From Mariniplasma anaerobium (lineage in GTDB: Bacteria > Bacillota_I > Bacilli_A > Acholeplasmatales > Acholeplasmataceae), in the NCBI RefSeq assembly GCF_016865445.1, contig NZ_AP024412.1, forward strand, positions 496,001 through 560,000: DNA of 64,000 nt. Reading direction: 5' to 3'. Every line of letters starts with the position of its first letter. Position 1 is the first letter of the stretch. Made by a program: the position numbers and the translations under genes. This document shows positions 36,696 through 46,556 of this stretch, in pieces. The notes beneath the pieces are model-generated. The model saw nothing but the letters and a program-made list of their open reading frames with translations. It was not told where the DNA came from and made no database searches.

Positions 36696-36926
36696 ATGTC
36701 AACTGCATACCTGAAATGCAACGATAATTATCCAGCAGGATGTGTAACAGCAATTGAACATGTATTATACAGACAAGGAATCACACATTTTAAGTATGAT
36801 GTCATCCATAAATATATAAAAATTGTTTATGATGGAAAGACTGTAACTTTAAATCAACTTTTAAAAAAAGTAGAAGAAATTGGATATATCTTGAAAGTTA
36901 TTGATATTAATAAAAAAGACGAATAG
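36696..36926 (+). CDS. Small HMA-like (heavy-metal-associated fold) protein
   Basis: 76 residues with a probable ferredoxin-like beta-alpha-beta-beta-alpha-beta pattern, as in HMA/CopZ proteins. Two cysteines lie in the N-terminal loop (Cys8 and Cys16, KCNDNYPAGC), but spaced by seven residues, not the usual CxxC, so metal binding is uncertain. ATG 36696 is used: an upstream in-frame GTG at 36687 lies in the Shine-Dalgarno agggag. Last gene of the hydrolase operon. Confidence 0.72.
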   Translation: MSTAYLKCNDNYPAGCVTAIEHVLYRQGITHFKYDVIHKYIKIVYDGKTVTLNQLLKKVEEIGYILKVIDINKKDE

Positions 36927-36946
36927 ATTTAACTATTCGTCTTTTT
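36913..36946. terminator. Bidirectional terminator
   Basis: A 12-13 bp stem, aaaagacgaatag/ctattcgtctttt, spanning the stop of the small protein and facing gpmI from the other side. Confidence 0.92.
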
Positions 36947-36961
36947 GCTATATATTTATAT

Positions 36962-38485
36962 TTATTTAATAATTAAACTGTGACCCGTCATTTCTTTAGG
37001 TTTTTTAACGCCTAAAATATCAAGTAATGTTGGTGCAACATCACATAGGGCACCATGATTAACTTTAATACCTTTTTCGGTAATTATAACTGGAACTAAA
37101 TTTGTTGTATGTGCTGTATGAGGTTGTCCATCTTCAGATCTCATCTTTTCAGCATTTCCATGATCTGCTATAACAATAGCGACTCCGCCAATTGATAAAA
37201 TAGCTTCAACAACTTCTTTAGTACATTGATCAACCGTTTCAACAGCTTTAACAGCTGCTGGAATTGAACCTGTATGACCAACCATATCAGGATTCGCAAA
37301 GTTTAGAATCATCGTATCAAACTTACCTGATTTAATAGCTTCAACAGCTTTATCTTTAATCTCAAAAGCACTCATTTCAGGCTTAAGATCATAAGTTGCT
37401 ACTTTTGGAGATTCAACTAAAATTCTAGTTGCACCTTTAAATTCTCTTTCGCTACCACCATCAAAGAAGAAAGTGACGTGCGCATATTTTTCTGTTTCCG
37501 CAATTCTTAATTGTTTCAATCCTGCATTTGCGATAACTTCGCCATAAATATTATCTAATTTTTGAAGATCATAAGCTAGAGGGCCTTTGACTGCTTCATG
37601 ATAATGCATCATAGAAACTAAGAAGATATCTTTTAATGGATGAGACATATCAAAAGTGGGTTTACCTGGAGTAACAAATAATTTTGTTCCTTCTGGATTT
37701 GTTAAAGCGACAGACATTCTAATTGCTCTATCTGGTCTAAAGTTAGCAAATAAAACTGCATCATGGTCTTCAATAAGACCTTTTTTATCTACTAAAAATG
37801 GAATAATAAATTCATCAGTAACATCTTCTTTATAAGATGCTTTGATACCATCTAATGCATTTTCGTATAATTTCCCTGTACCTAAAACCATATTATCATA
37901 TGCTTTTTGCAAACGATCCCAGTTGTTATCTCTATCCATTGCATAATAACGACCTGATACAGTAGCAATCTTTATACCATAATCCATTAAATCTTTTAAA
38001 TAACCATATCCACCTTCTTGAGGTGTATCTCTACCATCCATGAAAGCATGCATATAAGGTGTTATACCATTTTTTAAAGCTAGGTCATGTAATGCTTTAA
38101 TGTGTGTTGGATAAGAATGTACGCCACCATCTGAAACTAAACCCATGATATGTAATTTAGAATTATGTTTTTTAACGTGCTTTATAGCATCTAAGAAAGC
38201 TTTGTTTTTATAAAATGAACCATCTTTAATAGCTACATTAATTCTTGTTAAAGACTGATAGACAACTCTACCTGCCCCTAAATTTAAATGTCCAACTTCA
38301 CTATTGCCCATTTGGCCTTCAGGAAGTCCTACGGCTTCACCGCTTGCCTCTAATGTGTTTTTCGGATATTGGCTAAATAATTTATCTAAAAAAGGTTTTT
38401 TAGCAAGTGTAACTGCATTTGAATCACTTGGTTCGGCAATACCATAACCATCCATAATAATAAGTGCTGCAAATTTTTTATTCAT
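36962..38485 (-). CDS. gpmI: 2,3-bisphosphoglycerate-independent phosphoglycerate mutase
   Basis: Glycolysis: interconverts 3- and 2-phosphoglycerate using two Mn ions. The phosphoserine is Ser62 in GQMGNSEVGHLNLGAGR, the same number as in the Bacillus enzyme when translation starts at 38485. DGYGIAEPSDSNA and IADHGNAEKM supply metal ligands. ATG 38485 is preferred because aaggag lies 7 bases upstream, while the in-frame ATG at 38500 overlaps that Shine-Dalgarno. Monocistronic, with its own promoter. Confidence 0.96.
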   Translation of the reverse strand: MNKKFAALIIMDGYGIAEPSDSNAVTLAKKPFLDKLFSQYPKNTLEASGEAVGLPEGQMGNSEVGHLNLGAGRVVYQSLTRINVAIKDGSFYKNKAFLDAIKHVKKHNSKLHIMGLVSDGGVHSYPTHIKALHDLALKNGITPYMHAFMDGRDTPQEGGYGYLKDLMDYGIKIATVSGRYYAMDRDNNWDRLQKAYDNMVLGTGKLYENALDGIKASYKEDVTDEFIIPFLVDKKGLIEDHDAVLFANFRPDRAIRMSVALTNPEGTKLFVTPGKPTFDMSHPLKDIFLVSMMHYHEAVKGPLAYDLQKLDNIYGEVIANAGLKQLRIAETEKYAHVTFFFDGGSEREFKGATRILVESPKVATYDLKPEMSAFEIKDKAVEAIKSGKFDTMILNFANPDMVGHTGSIPAAVKAVETVDQCTKEVVEAILSIGGVAIVIADHGNAEKMRSEDGQPHTAHTTNLVPVIITEKGIKVNHGALCDVAPTLLDILGVKKPKEMTGHSLIIK

Positions 38486-38521
38486 ATTAAACTCCTTCAT
38501 CTAACGATTGTTTACATATCT

Positions 38522-38574
38522 ATTATACTAAAAAAACAACAATAAGTTAAAAAACTTGATTGTAAAACGTTTCC
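38522..38574 (-). promoter_or_regulatory. gpmI promoter with upstream cre-like site
   Basis: On the minus strand, TATAAT (38527-38522), a 17-bp spacer and TTAACT (38550-38545). GTAAAACGTTTCC (38562-38574) lies just upstream of the -35, a position suited to activation. Confidence 0.5.
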
Positions 38575-38589
38575 AAGAGCTCATTTATA

Positions 38590-38617
38590 TTGATTTAAAA
38601 ATAAATTATGTTAAAAT
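38590..38617 (+). promoter_or_regulatory. Promoter of the FMN riboswitch transcript
   Basis: TTGATT (38590-38595), a 16-bp spacer and TAAAAT (38612-38617), with TG at 38609-38610 (extended -10). Confidence 0.65.
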
Positions 38618-38633
38618 ATAAGAGTAAATAAAT

Positions 38634-38795
38634 ACTTCGGGGCACCGTGTAATTCGGGACCGGCGGTAAAGTCCGCGAACCCAAATGGGTTGAACTTGTG
38701 AAATTCAAGTACCGACAGTAAAGTCTGGATGGAAGAAGATTTGTCTTTTTTGACGTCTTTTATCGCCGAAGTAATTTGGCGATTTTATTTTATTA
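38634..38795 (+). promoter_or_regulatory. FMN riboswitch (RFN element) with terminator
   Basis: The aptamer (about 38634-38741) has the conserved blocks cttcggggca, gaccggcggtaaagtc, cgcgaaccc, accgacagtaaagtctgg and atggaagaagat. It is followed by a terminator hairpin atcgccgaa/tttggcgat (38762-38770 with 38775-38783) and a T-rich run. FMN binding should stop transcription before ribU. Confidence 0.97.
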
Positions 38796-38809
38796 TGGAG
38801 GTCAAAAAA

Positions 38810-39475
38810 ATGTCAAATTACTTGCGTTTAAAAAAAATGTTGTATGTTGTATCACTTGCTGCGGTGTCTATTGTATTAGCACTGATTGAAATTCCTTGGT
38901 TTCCACCGTTTTCTTTTCTTAAAATAGATTTCAGTGAAGTTGCTATATTAGTAGCATTACTGGTTTTGGGGAACAAAGAAACAATTATGGTTGTTTTATT
39001 AAGAACCATAGCTAGGAGATTATTTAGAGGGTTTGAACCAGCTGATTTAGTTGGGGAAATGATGGCGATGTTTGCATCATTTTCGATTATATTTGCTTTT
39101 AATATTGTAAAAAAAATGTTAAGAGATAAATCTAAACCACTTATGTATGAAGTTGCTATTGATCATAAAAAAACCATGTTAAAAGAGTATATCGTTTATA
39201 CTGCAGTCATTTCAATTGTATTAACTATTGTTTTGACAACACTTAATTTCTTTGTAGCAACACCATTGTTTTTAACATTACCACCCATTGCACTTTCTGA
39301 AAGTGGAAGGGTTCATTTTTGGGCATTTACTTTTATAGAAGATTCGTTTTATACATTTAATTCTTATCTAACCTTTGTTTTAACTGCCTATATTCCTTTT
39401 AATTTAGTAAAGGGAAGTGTTGTAACCATTGTGTTTTTAATGTTGAAACCTAAAATAAAATATTTAGAACTTTAA
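38810..39475 (+). CDS. ribU: Riboflavin ECF transporter S component RibU
   Basis: The substrate-binding membrane subunit of an energy-coupling-factor transporter, 221 residues with about six hydrophobic helices. Its motif (IEIPWFPPFSFLKIDFSEVAILVA) matches RibU proteins, and the FMN riboswitch upstream confirms the substrate. A soluble linker (about 103-124) is longer than usual. The shared ECF ATPases and EcfT are not in this window. The start is ATG 38810 with tggaggt upstream; a frame from 38729 would begin inside the riboswitch. Confidence 0.93.
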   Translation: MSNYLRLKKMLYVVSLAAVSIVLALIEIPWFPPFSFLKIDFSEVAILVALLVLGNKETIMVVLLRTIARRLFRGFEPADLVGEMMAMFASFSIIFAFNIVKKMLRDKSKPLMYEVAIDHKKTMLKEYIVYTAVISIVLTIVLTTLNFFVATPLFLTLPPIALSESGRVHFWAFTFIEDSFYTFNSYLTFVLTAYIPFNLVKGSVVTIVFLMLKPKIKYLEL

Positions 39476-39480
39476 ATCTA

Positions 39481-39520
39481 AAAAAGATGCTTTGTGTCCA
39501 AACATGAAGCATCTTTTATA
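39481..39520 (+). terminator. Rho-independent terminator of ribU
   Basis: aaaagatgctt pairs with aagcatctttt around a 14-base loop, followed by a weak T-rich tail. Confidence 0.82.
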
Positions 39521-39540
39521 TTTTAGTTAAAAAACTTAGA

Positions 39541-39560
39541 TTTACCATAATTTACCATCG
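39541..39560 (+). repeat. Tandem 10-base repeat, possible operator
   Basis: TTTACCATAA followed by TTTACCATCG, two direct copies of TTTACCAT at 10-base (one helical turn) spacing, about 80 bases before the next gene. Confidence 0.35.
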
Positions 39561-39630
39561 TATGCTATATGGTTTATAAATACAAATATATTTGTTAAAA
39601 TAGATATAGAAGAAAGAATGGAGATATTGC

Positions 39631-40101
39631 ATGAGCATTCAGCAACAATTTCAAGAACCGTATAATAAATATGATCTTATTGATGTCATTAAACAAGGAT
39701 TTTTTATGGCTATCGTTGGTGGTTTGTTAATTGGCTCTTTACAATTATTAATCGCATATTCATTTAATATTTCTTTAACTTGGTTAATGTTGATCATTTT
39801 GGCTTCATTAACTGCAAAAAGAATCAAGCAAGCTAGTTCAAGTCCACATATTATTTTTAGCATTATTAGTGTTGTATCTTTTGTATTTGCATACTATTTA
39901 ATGAATGTTACATCAAATGTAGGATTGATCTATTTATTTACTGGAACAATTGATTTTAACTTAGTTATTGAGGTTTTGAATCCACTTCCATTTTTTAATT
40001 TTTTAAATCCATTAAATTCACTATTTTTCAAAGTAAATAACATAATAGATATTGTATTTTTCATTATAAGTGTTTATTATGCGTATAAGCACAGTAAGTA
40101 A
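39631..40101 (+). CDS. Membrane protein of unknown function
   Basis: 156 residues, four or five hydrophobic segments (about 24-43, 48-61, 74-92, 98-106, 137-152). No family recognised. Its start has aatggag upstream. It lies alone between ribU and eno. The cre-like site of eno overlaps its stop. Confidence 0.72.
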   Translation: MSIQQQFQEPYNKYDLIDVIKQGFFMAIVGGLLIGSLQLLIAYSFNISLTWLMLIILASLTAKRIKQASSSPHIIFSIISVVSFVFAYYLMNVTSNVGLIYLFTGTIDFNLVIEVLNPLPFFNFLNPLNSLFFKVNNIIDIVFFIISVYYAYKHSK

Positions 40102-40152
40102 ACGTTTTTATTAATTAGAATGCTTTATTTAATTATAATTATTGTGTATAAT
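40097..40152 (+). promoter_or_regulatory. eno promoter with upstream cre-like site
   Basis: TATAAT at 40147-40152, 46 bases before eno; a -35 is not clear. AGTAAACGTTTTTA (40097-40110) matches 12 of 14 positions of the Bacillus cre consensus and lies upstream of the promoter. Confidence 0.45.
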
Positions 40153-40186
40153 GAATATGTAAACGAACAAGGCAAAAACTATATAA

Positions 40187-41494
<1,308 letters not shown>

Positions 41495-41510
41495 GTTAAA
41501 ATCTATATGA

Positions 41511-41548
41511 AAAAAAGTGCGTTTAAGGTTTACTTAACGCACTTTTTG
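41511..41548 (+). terminator. Rho-independent terminator of eno
   Basis: aaaaagtgcgtt pairs with aacgcacttttt, then ttgtttttt. Confidence 0.93.
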
Positions 41549-41609
41549 TTTTTTATAAGGAATTGAAAAACCCATATTTCAACGCAAAAATGAACGTATG
41601 TTAAATGTT

Positions 41610-41624
41610 AAAATATGATATAAT
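41610..41624 (+). promoter_or_regulatory. Extended -10 promoter of rnr
   Basis: AAAATATGATATAAT, the third identical copy in the window, 16 bases before the rnr start codon. Confidence 0.75.
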
Positions 41625-41640
41625 ATGAGTGAGGTAAACT

Positions 41641-43653
41641 ATGGAAAATTTATATTTAGAGTTTTACAAGCAACAAACAAGAAAATTACATAAAGATGAA
41701 GTGGGAGAAATAAATTTAGATGACTATGCTTATTTAATTTATGAGGAACCATATTATATGCTAAATCATGATATTTTGATTGGTAGATTAGACAGAAAGA
41801 AAAAATTTGGTTTTTTAAGACAAGAACTAAAAGATGTCTATATTGAATATCAAAATCTGTCTGATGCTATGCACGATGATATCGTTTTGGTTAAAGAAGA
41901 TGTTGAGCCAAAAGTTGTTTTAGTAGTTGAGAGAGCATTAAAAGTTTTAATTGCAACTGTTAAGAAGCATAAAAAAGGCTTGTTTTTTGAGCCTGAAACA
42001 TTTATCGAAAAAAGATTAGTCGTTGATGAATATCAAGGACTTGTTTCTGGTCATGTTGTTTTACTTGAAGTAGAATCAATTGACAAGGATTGTGTTTATG
42101 CATGTGTGAAGAAGGTTATCGGACATATAAATGATCCTGATATATCAACATTAAAGATTGTCAATCAATATCAATGGCCTGAAAAATTTAGTCCTGAGGT
42201 CATGGAGTCTTTGAAAGATATCGATATTGATATGAAAGAAGAGATGAAACAAAGAGTTGATTTAACAAAAGATCTAATCATCACAATTGATGGCAAAGAT
42301 GCTAAAGATTTAGATGATGCGATTAGTTTAACGTATAAAGATAATTTGTATCATATCGGTGTTCATATAGCTGATGTGAGTCATTATGTAAAAAGTGGAT
42401 CATTTTTAGATATTGAAGCTTATGCTAGATCAACTTCTGCATATTTAGCTGACCGAGTGATTCCAATGCTTCCACATTTATTATCAAATGATAAATGCTC
42501 CCTAAATCCAAATGAAATCAAGTTGACATTATCTTGTATGATGACATTGGATGATACAGGTAAAGTTATTGATTATAAAATTCAAAAAACGTTTATTAAA
42601 AGTGATAGACGCATGAATTATGATGAGGTTAATAAGTTTTTAAATGATGGTAAATCTCTAAGTGATAAACCTATTGAAGATATGCTTACCAATATGAATG
42701 AATTATCAAATAAATTAAAGATTATTCGTAAAAAACGTGGTGAAATTGAATTTGAAAGTAGTGAATTAGGATTTAAAATTGATAAAAACGGTAAAGTTAC
42801 TAGTGTCTATCAAAGAACAACTGATGATGCAGAAGAATTGATTGAATCATTTATGTTGATTGCAAATGAAACTGTTGCGTATCATATGTATAAATCAGAG
42901 CTACCAGCACTTTATAGAATTCATGAGAAACCAGATTTAGTTAAGCTTAAAAATGCGCTTCAAATGGTTTCAAGATTAGGATTTGCCGTTAATATGAAAA
43001 ATTTAGGCAAACCAGAACCATTACAAGCATTAACTAAAAAAACACTTGATACACCATATAGTTATGTTGTTCATATGTTGTTGTTACGTGCGATGCAAAA
43101 AGCTAAATATTCTGCTCAAAAGGATATTCATTATGGCTTAGGTGCTACTTATTATGCACATTTTACATCTCCAATTAGAAGATATCCTGATTTAATGCTC
43201 CATCGAATGATTCACTTATTTGTATTAGGTGAAGCCAATGATGTGAAAAAGCAATTATATCATTATAATGCAGTGATGCCAGATATTGCAAAACATACAT
43301 CTGATCAGGAAAGAAAAGCTGTTCAAATGGAACGTGATGTCGCGAAACTTAAGAGTTGTGAATTCATGAATGATAAAGTTGGAACATATTTTAAAGCAAT
43401 CATTTCTCAAATGATGCCTAGTGGTATGTTTGTTAAACTTGATAATGGGATTGAAGGATTTGTACCGTTAAGAGAACTTGATGATTATTATATGTATAAT
43501 GAAAGTTTATTAACATTTATTGGTAGACGCGGTAAGAAATATAGATTAGGAGATCCAATTAAAGTTGAACTCTTAAGTGTAGATTTATTAGAGAAAAAGA
43601 TGGATTTTGGAATCATCGATAAAAAGAAAACAAAAAAGAAGACAAGAAGGTAG
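41641..43653 (+). CDS. rnr: Ribonuclease R
   Basis: A processive 3'-5' exoribonuclease that degrades structured RNA and works with SmpB/tmRNA. 670 residues, shorter than the Bacillus enzyme: cold-shock-like domains, then the RNB domain with catalytic Asp217, Asp220, Asp223, Asp225 and Asp226 (DGKDAKDLDDAISL), the FTSPIRRYPDL signature, and a C-terminal S1 domain (about 575-660) with a Lys-rich tail. The N-terminal winged-helix region seems missing or reduced. smpB follows after 6 bases. Confidence 0.95.
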   Translation: MENLYLEFYKQQTRKLHKDEVGEINLDDYAYLIYEEPYYMLNHDILIGRLDRKKKFGFLRQELKDVYIEYQNLSDAMHDDIVLVKEDVEPKVVLVVERALKVLIATVKKHKKGLFFEPETFIEKRLVVDEYQGLVSGHVVLLEVESIDKDCVYACVKKVIGHINDPDISTLKIVNQYQWPEKFSPEVMESLKDIDIDMKEEMKQRVDLTKDLIITIDGKDAKDLDDAISLTYKDNLYHIGVHIADVSHYVKSGSFLDIEAYARSTSAYLADRVIPMLPHLLSNDKCSLNPNEIKLTLSCMMTLDDTGKVIDYKIQKTFIKSDRRMNYDEVNKFLNDGKSLSDKPIEDMLTNMNELSNKLKIIRKKRGEIEFESSELGFKIDKNGKVTSVYQRTTDDAEELIESFMLIANETVAYHMYKSELPALYRIHEKPDLVKLKNALQMVSRLGFAVNMKNLGKPEPLQALTKKTLDTPYSYVVHMLLLRAMQKAKYSAQKDIHYGLGATYYAHFTSPIRRYPDLMLHRMIHLFVLGEANDVKKQLYHYNAVMPDIAKHTSDQERKAVQMERDVAKLKSCEFMNDKVGTYFKAIISQMMPSGMFVKLDNGIEGFVPLRELDDYYMYNESLLTFIGRRGKKYRLGDPIKVELLSVDLLEKKMDFGIIDKKKTKKKTRR

Positions 43654-43659
43654 TGTTTT

Positions 43660-44103
43660 ATGAAGGTTATCAGTCAAAATAAGAAAGCCAGACATGACTA
43701 TTTCATTGAAGAAACTTATGAAGCTGGTTTAAAACTTATGGGCAGTGAAATTAAATCGATTCGTCTTGGCAAAATTAATCTTAGTGATAGCTACGTTACT
43801 TTTAGAGATAATGAAGCATATGTGATCAATATGCATATCGCAAAATATGACTATTCAAGTAGATATAATCATGAAGAGACGAGAACTAGAAAAATATTAT
43901 TACATAAAAATGAGATACTAAAACTTTTTAGTAAAACCAGAGAACAAGGCTATTCAGTTATTCCTTTAAAGGTTTATTTAAAAGAGGGTTTAGCAAAAAT
44001 GGAGATAGGTCTTGCAAAAGGTAAGAGAGATTATGATAAACGTCAAAGTCTAAAAGAAAAAGATGCTGACAGAAGAATGAAAAAAGGATTGAAATATAGG
44101 TGA
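43660..44103 (+). CDS. smpB: SsrA-binding protein SmpB
   Basis: Partner of tmRNA in rescuing stalled ribosomes. 147 residues: [37 protein letters not shown], and a basic C-terminal tail ([19 protein letters not shown]) that enters the mRNA channel. The rnr-smpB pair is conserved in Firmicutes. The ssrA gene is not in the window. Ends in TGA. Confidence 0.97.
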   Translation: MKVISQNKKARHDYFIEETYEAGLKLMGSEIKSIRLGKINLSDSYVTFRDNEAYVINMHIAKYDYSSRYNHEETRTRKILLHKNEILKLFSKTREQGYSVIPLKVYLKEGLAKMEIGLAKGKRDYDKRQSLKEKDADRRMKKGLKYR

Positions 44104-44108
44104 GTTTT

Positions 44109-44999
44109 ATGAACATAAAAATCGGACTTGCATTAGGTGGGGGAGGCGCTAGAGGATCATATCAAATCGGCGTTTTGGAAGCTTTTCGAAAATATGGGCT
44201 ATTAAAGCATATTAAACATGTCTCAGGAACATCCATTGGAGCAATCAATACCATGATGGTTATGGCAGATTTTTCCTATGATCATATGCTCGAGATGTGG
44301 GAGAAAATGGAAAATAAAGATATCTATGGTAAAGGTCTTGATAGATTTAAATTAGATAAACAAGGACTATTTAGTTTACAAGATGTCTATGATAAAATGA
44401 AAGAAGAAATAACATTAAGCGAAATTAGAGATAGTAAAATTCATGGATATGCAACAGCCGCCAAAATTAAAAAAGGTAATTTTATCGATCAAGTTTTAAT
44501 TCATCGTATGGAAAAAGAAGTATTTTATCTAAATGAATTTGAACATCCTTTAAAAGCTGTACTAGCCAGTGCATCCATTCCAATCTTATTTGGTTCTACA
44601 AATATTGATGATGAATTTTATGTTGATGGAGGAGTCATTGATAATTGTCCAATTCAACCTTTAATTGATGCAGGGTGTAATGTGATATTTGCTATACCTA
44701 TTGATGGAAGATTTTCTTATAAAAAAATAAGTAAACAACCAGTTTTATTAGTTAATTTTGCAACCCATTATCTTTTTAAGTTGATTCCTTATGATATTTT
44801 AGATTTTAAAACTGATGATGTTCATAAAAAAGCATTATATGGTGAAAAAATTGGGATGACACTTATTAATAAACTTATTGATTTGGGTATTTACCATGAA
44901 GATAATCAATGGGAAATTAAAGATGAATTTCAATATATTGATTTAACAAAAGAAGAAGAAAAAAATATTAAACAAGAGGTGGAAAAATTATGGACTTAA
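44109..44999 (+). CDS. Patatin-like phospholipase
   Basis: A Ser-Asp dyad lipid acyl hydrolase of the RssA/YchK kind. 296 residues: oxyanion loop LGGGGARGSYQIG, nucleophile Ser42 in GTSIGAIN, catalytic Asp173 in VDGGVIDN. ATG 44109 follows taggtgag; an in-frame GTG at 44100 overlaps that element. It overlaps the PAP2 gene, so membrane-lipid turnover enzymes are paired here. Confidence 0.9.
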   Translation: MNIKIGLALGGGGARGSYQIGVLEAFRKYGLLKHIKHVSGTSIGAINTMMVMADFSYDHMLEMWEKMENKDIYGKGLDRFKLDKQGLFSLQDVYDKMKEEITLSEIRDSKIHGYATAAKIKKGNFIDQVLIHRMEKEVFYLNEFEHPLKAVLASASIPILFGSTNIDDEFYVDGGVIDNCPIQPLIDAGCNVIFAIPIDGRFSYKKISKQPVLLVNFATHYLFKLIPYDILDFKTDDVHKKALYGEKIGMTLINKLIDLGIYHEDNQWEIKDEFQYIDLTKEEEKNIKQEVEKLWT

Positions 45000-45853
45000 G
45001 TATAATAGAAGCCTTCCAATCCATTAGAAATCCCTTGCTGGATTGGTTTTTCTATATTTCAACCAATTTAGGAGATCAATATGCGTTTATTATTGTTGCA
45101 GTTATTTTGTATTGGACCTATGATAAAAAATATGCACATAAATTCGCATTAACATTTATGATTTCCGCAATGGTTAATAGTGGATTAAAAGAAATATTTA
45201 AAAGACCAAGACCTTATACTGAAGATGGTATAGAGCCACCTTTTGGATATGAAACTACAGGATATTCATTTCCTTCAGGACATGCTCAAGCAAGTGGTGT
45301 ATTAGGATATACTGCATATGATTTATATAAAAAGCATAAGATGAATTGGTTAAAATGGGTAGGATTATTTATCATTATAGTTGTGCCTTTATCAAGAGTA
45401 TATCTTGCTCAGCATTATCTATCAGATGTTTTAGTTGGCGTCATGTTAAGTGTTCTAATATCAATAGGTATGTTTAAACTTATAGATAAGATGAATGATA
45501 AGGAAGAAATTTATACGCTATTTATCTTACCAGTTTTAGTTATTTTGATGATATTTGTTAAAAATCATGATCTATATATAGCAGCAGGTGGTTTTATGGG
45601 ATTTGCTGTTGGATATTTTGTAGAAAAAAGATACATAGGATATAATGTTAAAAACACTAATTTAAATCAAGTTTTAAAAGTCATCATTGGTGTCATCATT
45701 GCATTAGTGATTAAAGAAGGATTTAAACTTATCTTTCCAGAGGTTTTGTTTTTTGACTTTTTAAGATATTTATTGATTGGAGGATGGGCTGCATGTGGTG
45801 CGCCTTATATGTTTAAATATGTCTTTAAAAAAAATATACAAAAAGAAATTTAA
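44990..45853 (+). CDS. PAP2-family membrane phosphatase
   Basis: An integral membrane acid phosphatase with the three signature motifs in order: KEIFKRPRP, YSFPSGHAQASG and SRVYLAQHYLSD. 287 residues with several transmembrane helices; the C-terminal part after the catalytic domain adds further helices. Likely substrates are phosphatidic acid, phosphatidylglycerol phosphate or undecaprenyl pyrophosphate; the sequence does not decide. Overlaps the patatin gene by 10 bases. Confidence 0.9.
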   Translation: MDLSIIEAFQSIRNPLLDWFFYISTNLGDQYAFIIVAVILYWTYDKKYAHKFALTFMISAMVNSGLKEIFKRPRPYTEDGIEPPFGYETTGYSFPSGHAQASGVLGYTAYDLYKKHKMNWLKWVGLFIIIVVPLSRVYLAQHYLSDVLVGVMLSVLISIGMFKLIDKMNDKEEIYTLFILPVLVILMIFVKNHDLYIAAGGFMGFAVGYFVEKRYIGYNVKNTNLNQVLKVIIGVIIALVIKEGFKLIFPEVLFFDFLRYLLIGGWAACGAPYMFKYVFKKNIQKEI

Positions 45854-46268
45854 TCAATTAACAAATCAAGAAATATACGATATGCTTGATTTAAGATATA
45901 CCGTGTTTTTGATGGAACAAAAAATATTTTATGTAGATACAGATTATAAAGATCAAGATTCTATGCATTATTTTATCAAAAATGATGAAGACAAAATTAT
46001 TAGTTATTTAAGAGTTCTTCCTAAAGGATTGAAATATGAAGAGTATTCTGTAGGTAGGGTTGTAACTGATTTTAATTATAGAAAGAAAGGTCTTGCAACA
46101 CTTTTAATGGAAACTGTTAAAAAAGATTTAATTGGAAATCCTATTAGAATTTCTGGTCAAGCTTATTTAAAAGATTATTATGAGAACTTAGGATTTAAGA
46201 CAGTTTTAGGTCCATATATAGAAGAGGGTATCCAGCATTATGAAATGTTATGCTCAAATGAAGCATAA
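45819..46268 (+). CDS. GNAT acetyltransferase (ElaA-like)
   Basis: 149 residues with the ElaA pattern DLRYTVFLMEQ near the N-terminus, SVGRVVTDFNYRKKGLATLLM (acetyl-CoA-binding R-x-x-G-x-A), and AYLKDYYENLGF. The substrate is unknown. The start within the end of the PAP2 gene is uncertain: ATG 45819 fits the family length, while a TTG at 45777 is possible. Last gene before the alaS leader. Confidence 0.85.
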   Translation: MSLKKIYKKKFNQLTNQEIYDMLDLRYTVFLMEQKIFYVDTDYKDQDSMHYFIKNDEDKIISYLRVLPKGLKYEEYSVGRVVTDFNYRKKGLATLLMETVKKDLIGNPIRISGQAYLKDYYENLGFKTVLGPYIEEGIQHYEMLCSNEA

Positions 46269-46294
46269 TCTCTCATAAAATGAGATAAAATATC

Positions 46295-46323
46295 TTTACT
46301 TATATATAAAAAAATGATAATAT
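46295..46323 (+). promoter_or_regulatory. Promoter of the alaS T-box transcript
   Basis: TTTACT (46295-46300), a 17-bp spacer and TAATAT (46318-46323), with TG at 46315-46316 (extended -10). Confidence 0.6.
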
Positions 46324-46332
46324 AAATACGCA

Positions 46333-46533
46333 ATGAACAAACTGAGTAATAAGTATTTTCTATTCTAGAGACTTCGTGGTTGGTGAAAACGAAGAAGAAA
46401 ACTTATGAAAGCTATTTGGGAGCAAAAGGTAAGTCGGCCTTAACGATATAAGAGTGCTAGAGATTTCTCTAGAACTAAGGTGGTACCGCGAAATTATTCG
46501 TCCTTAGATAAATTATCTAAGGGCGTTTTGTTT
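46333..46533 (+). promoter_or_regulatory. T-box riboswitch, alanine (specifier GCU)
   Basis: T-box sequence AAGGTGGTACCGCG at 46477-46490, apical-loop element GGTGAAA at 46382-46388, terminator stem ccttagata/tatctaagg (46502-46510 with 46514-46522). Aligning it with the thrS leader puts the specifier at GCT (46411-46413), followed by A. It should induce alaS when tRNA-Ala is uncharged. Confidence 0.95.
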
Positions 46534-46556
46534 ATTTTTATAAGGAGGGTTTTAAA

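Noticed and set aside
38729-38809. ribU extended upstream to 38729
   Set aside because: The extension runs through the FMN aptamer and its terminator.
46271-46285. Terminator after the GNAT gene
   Set aside because: The 6-bp hairpin tctcat/atgaga has a 3-base loop and no T run after it.
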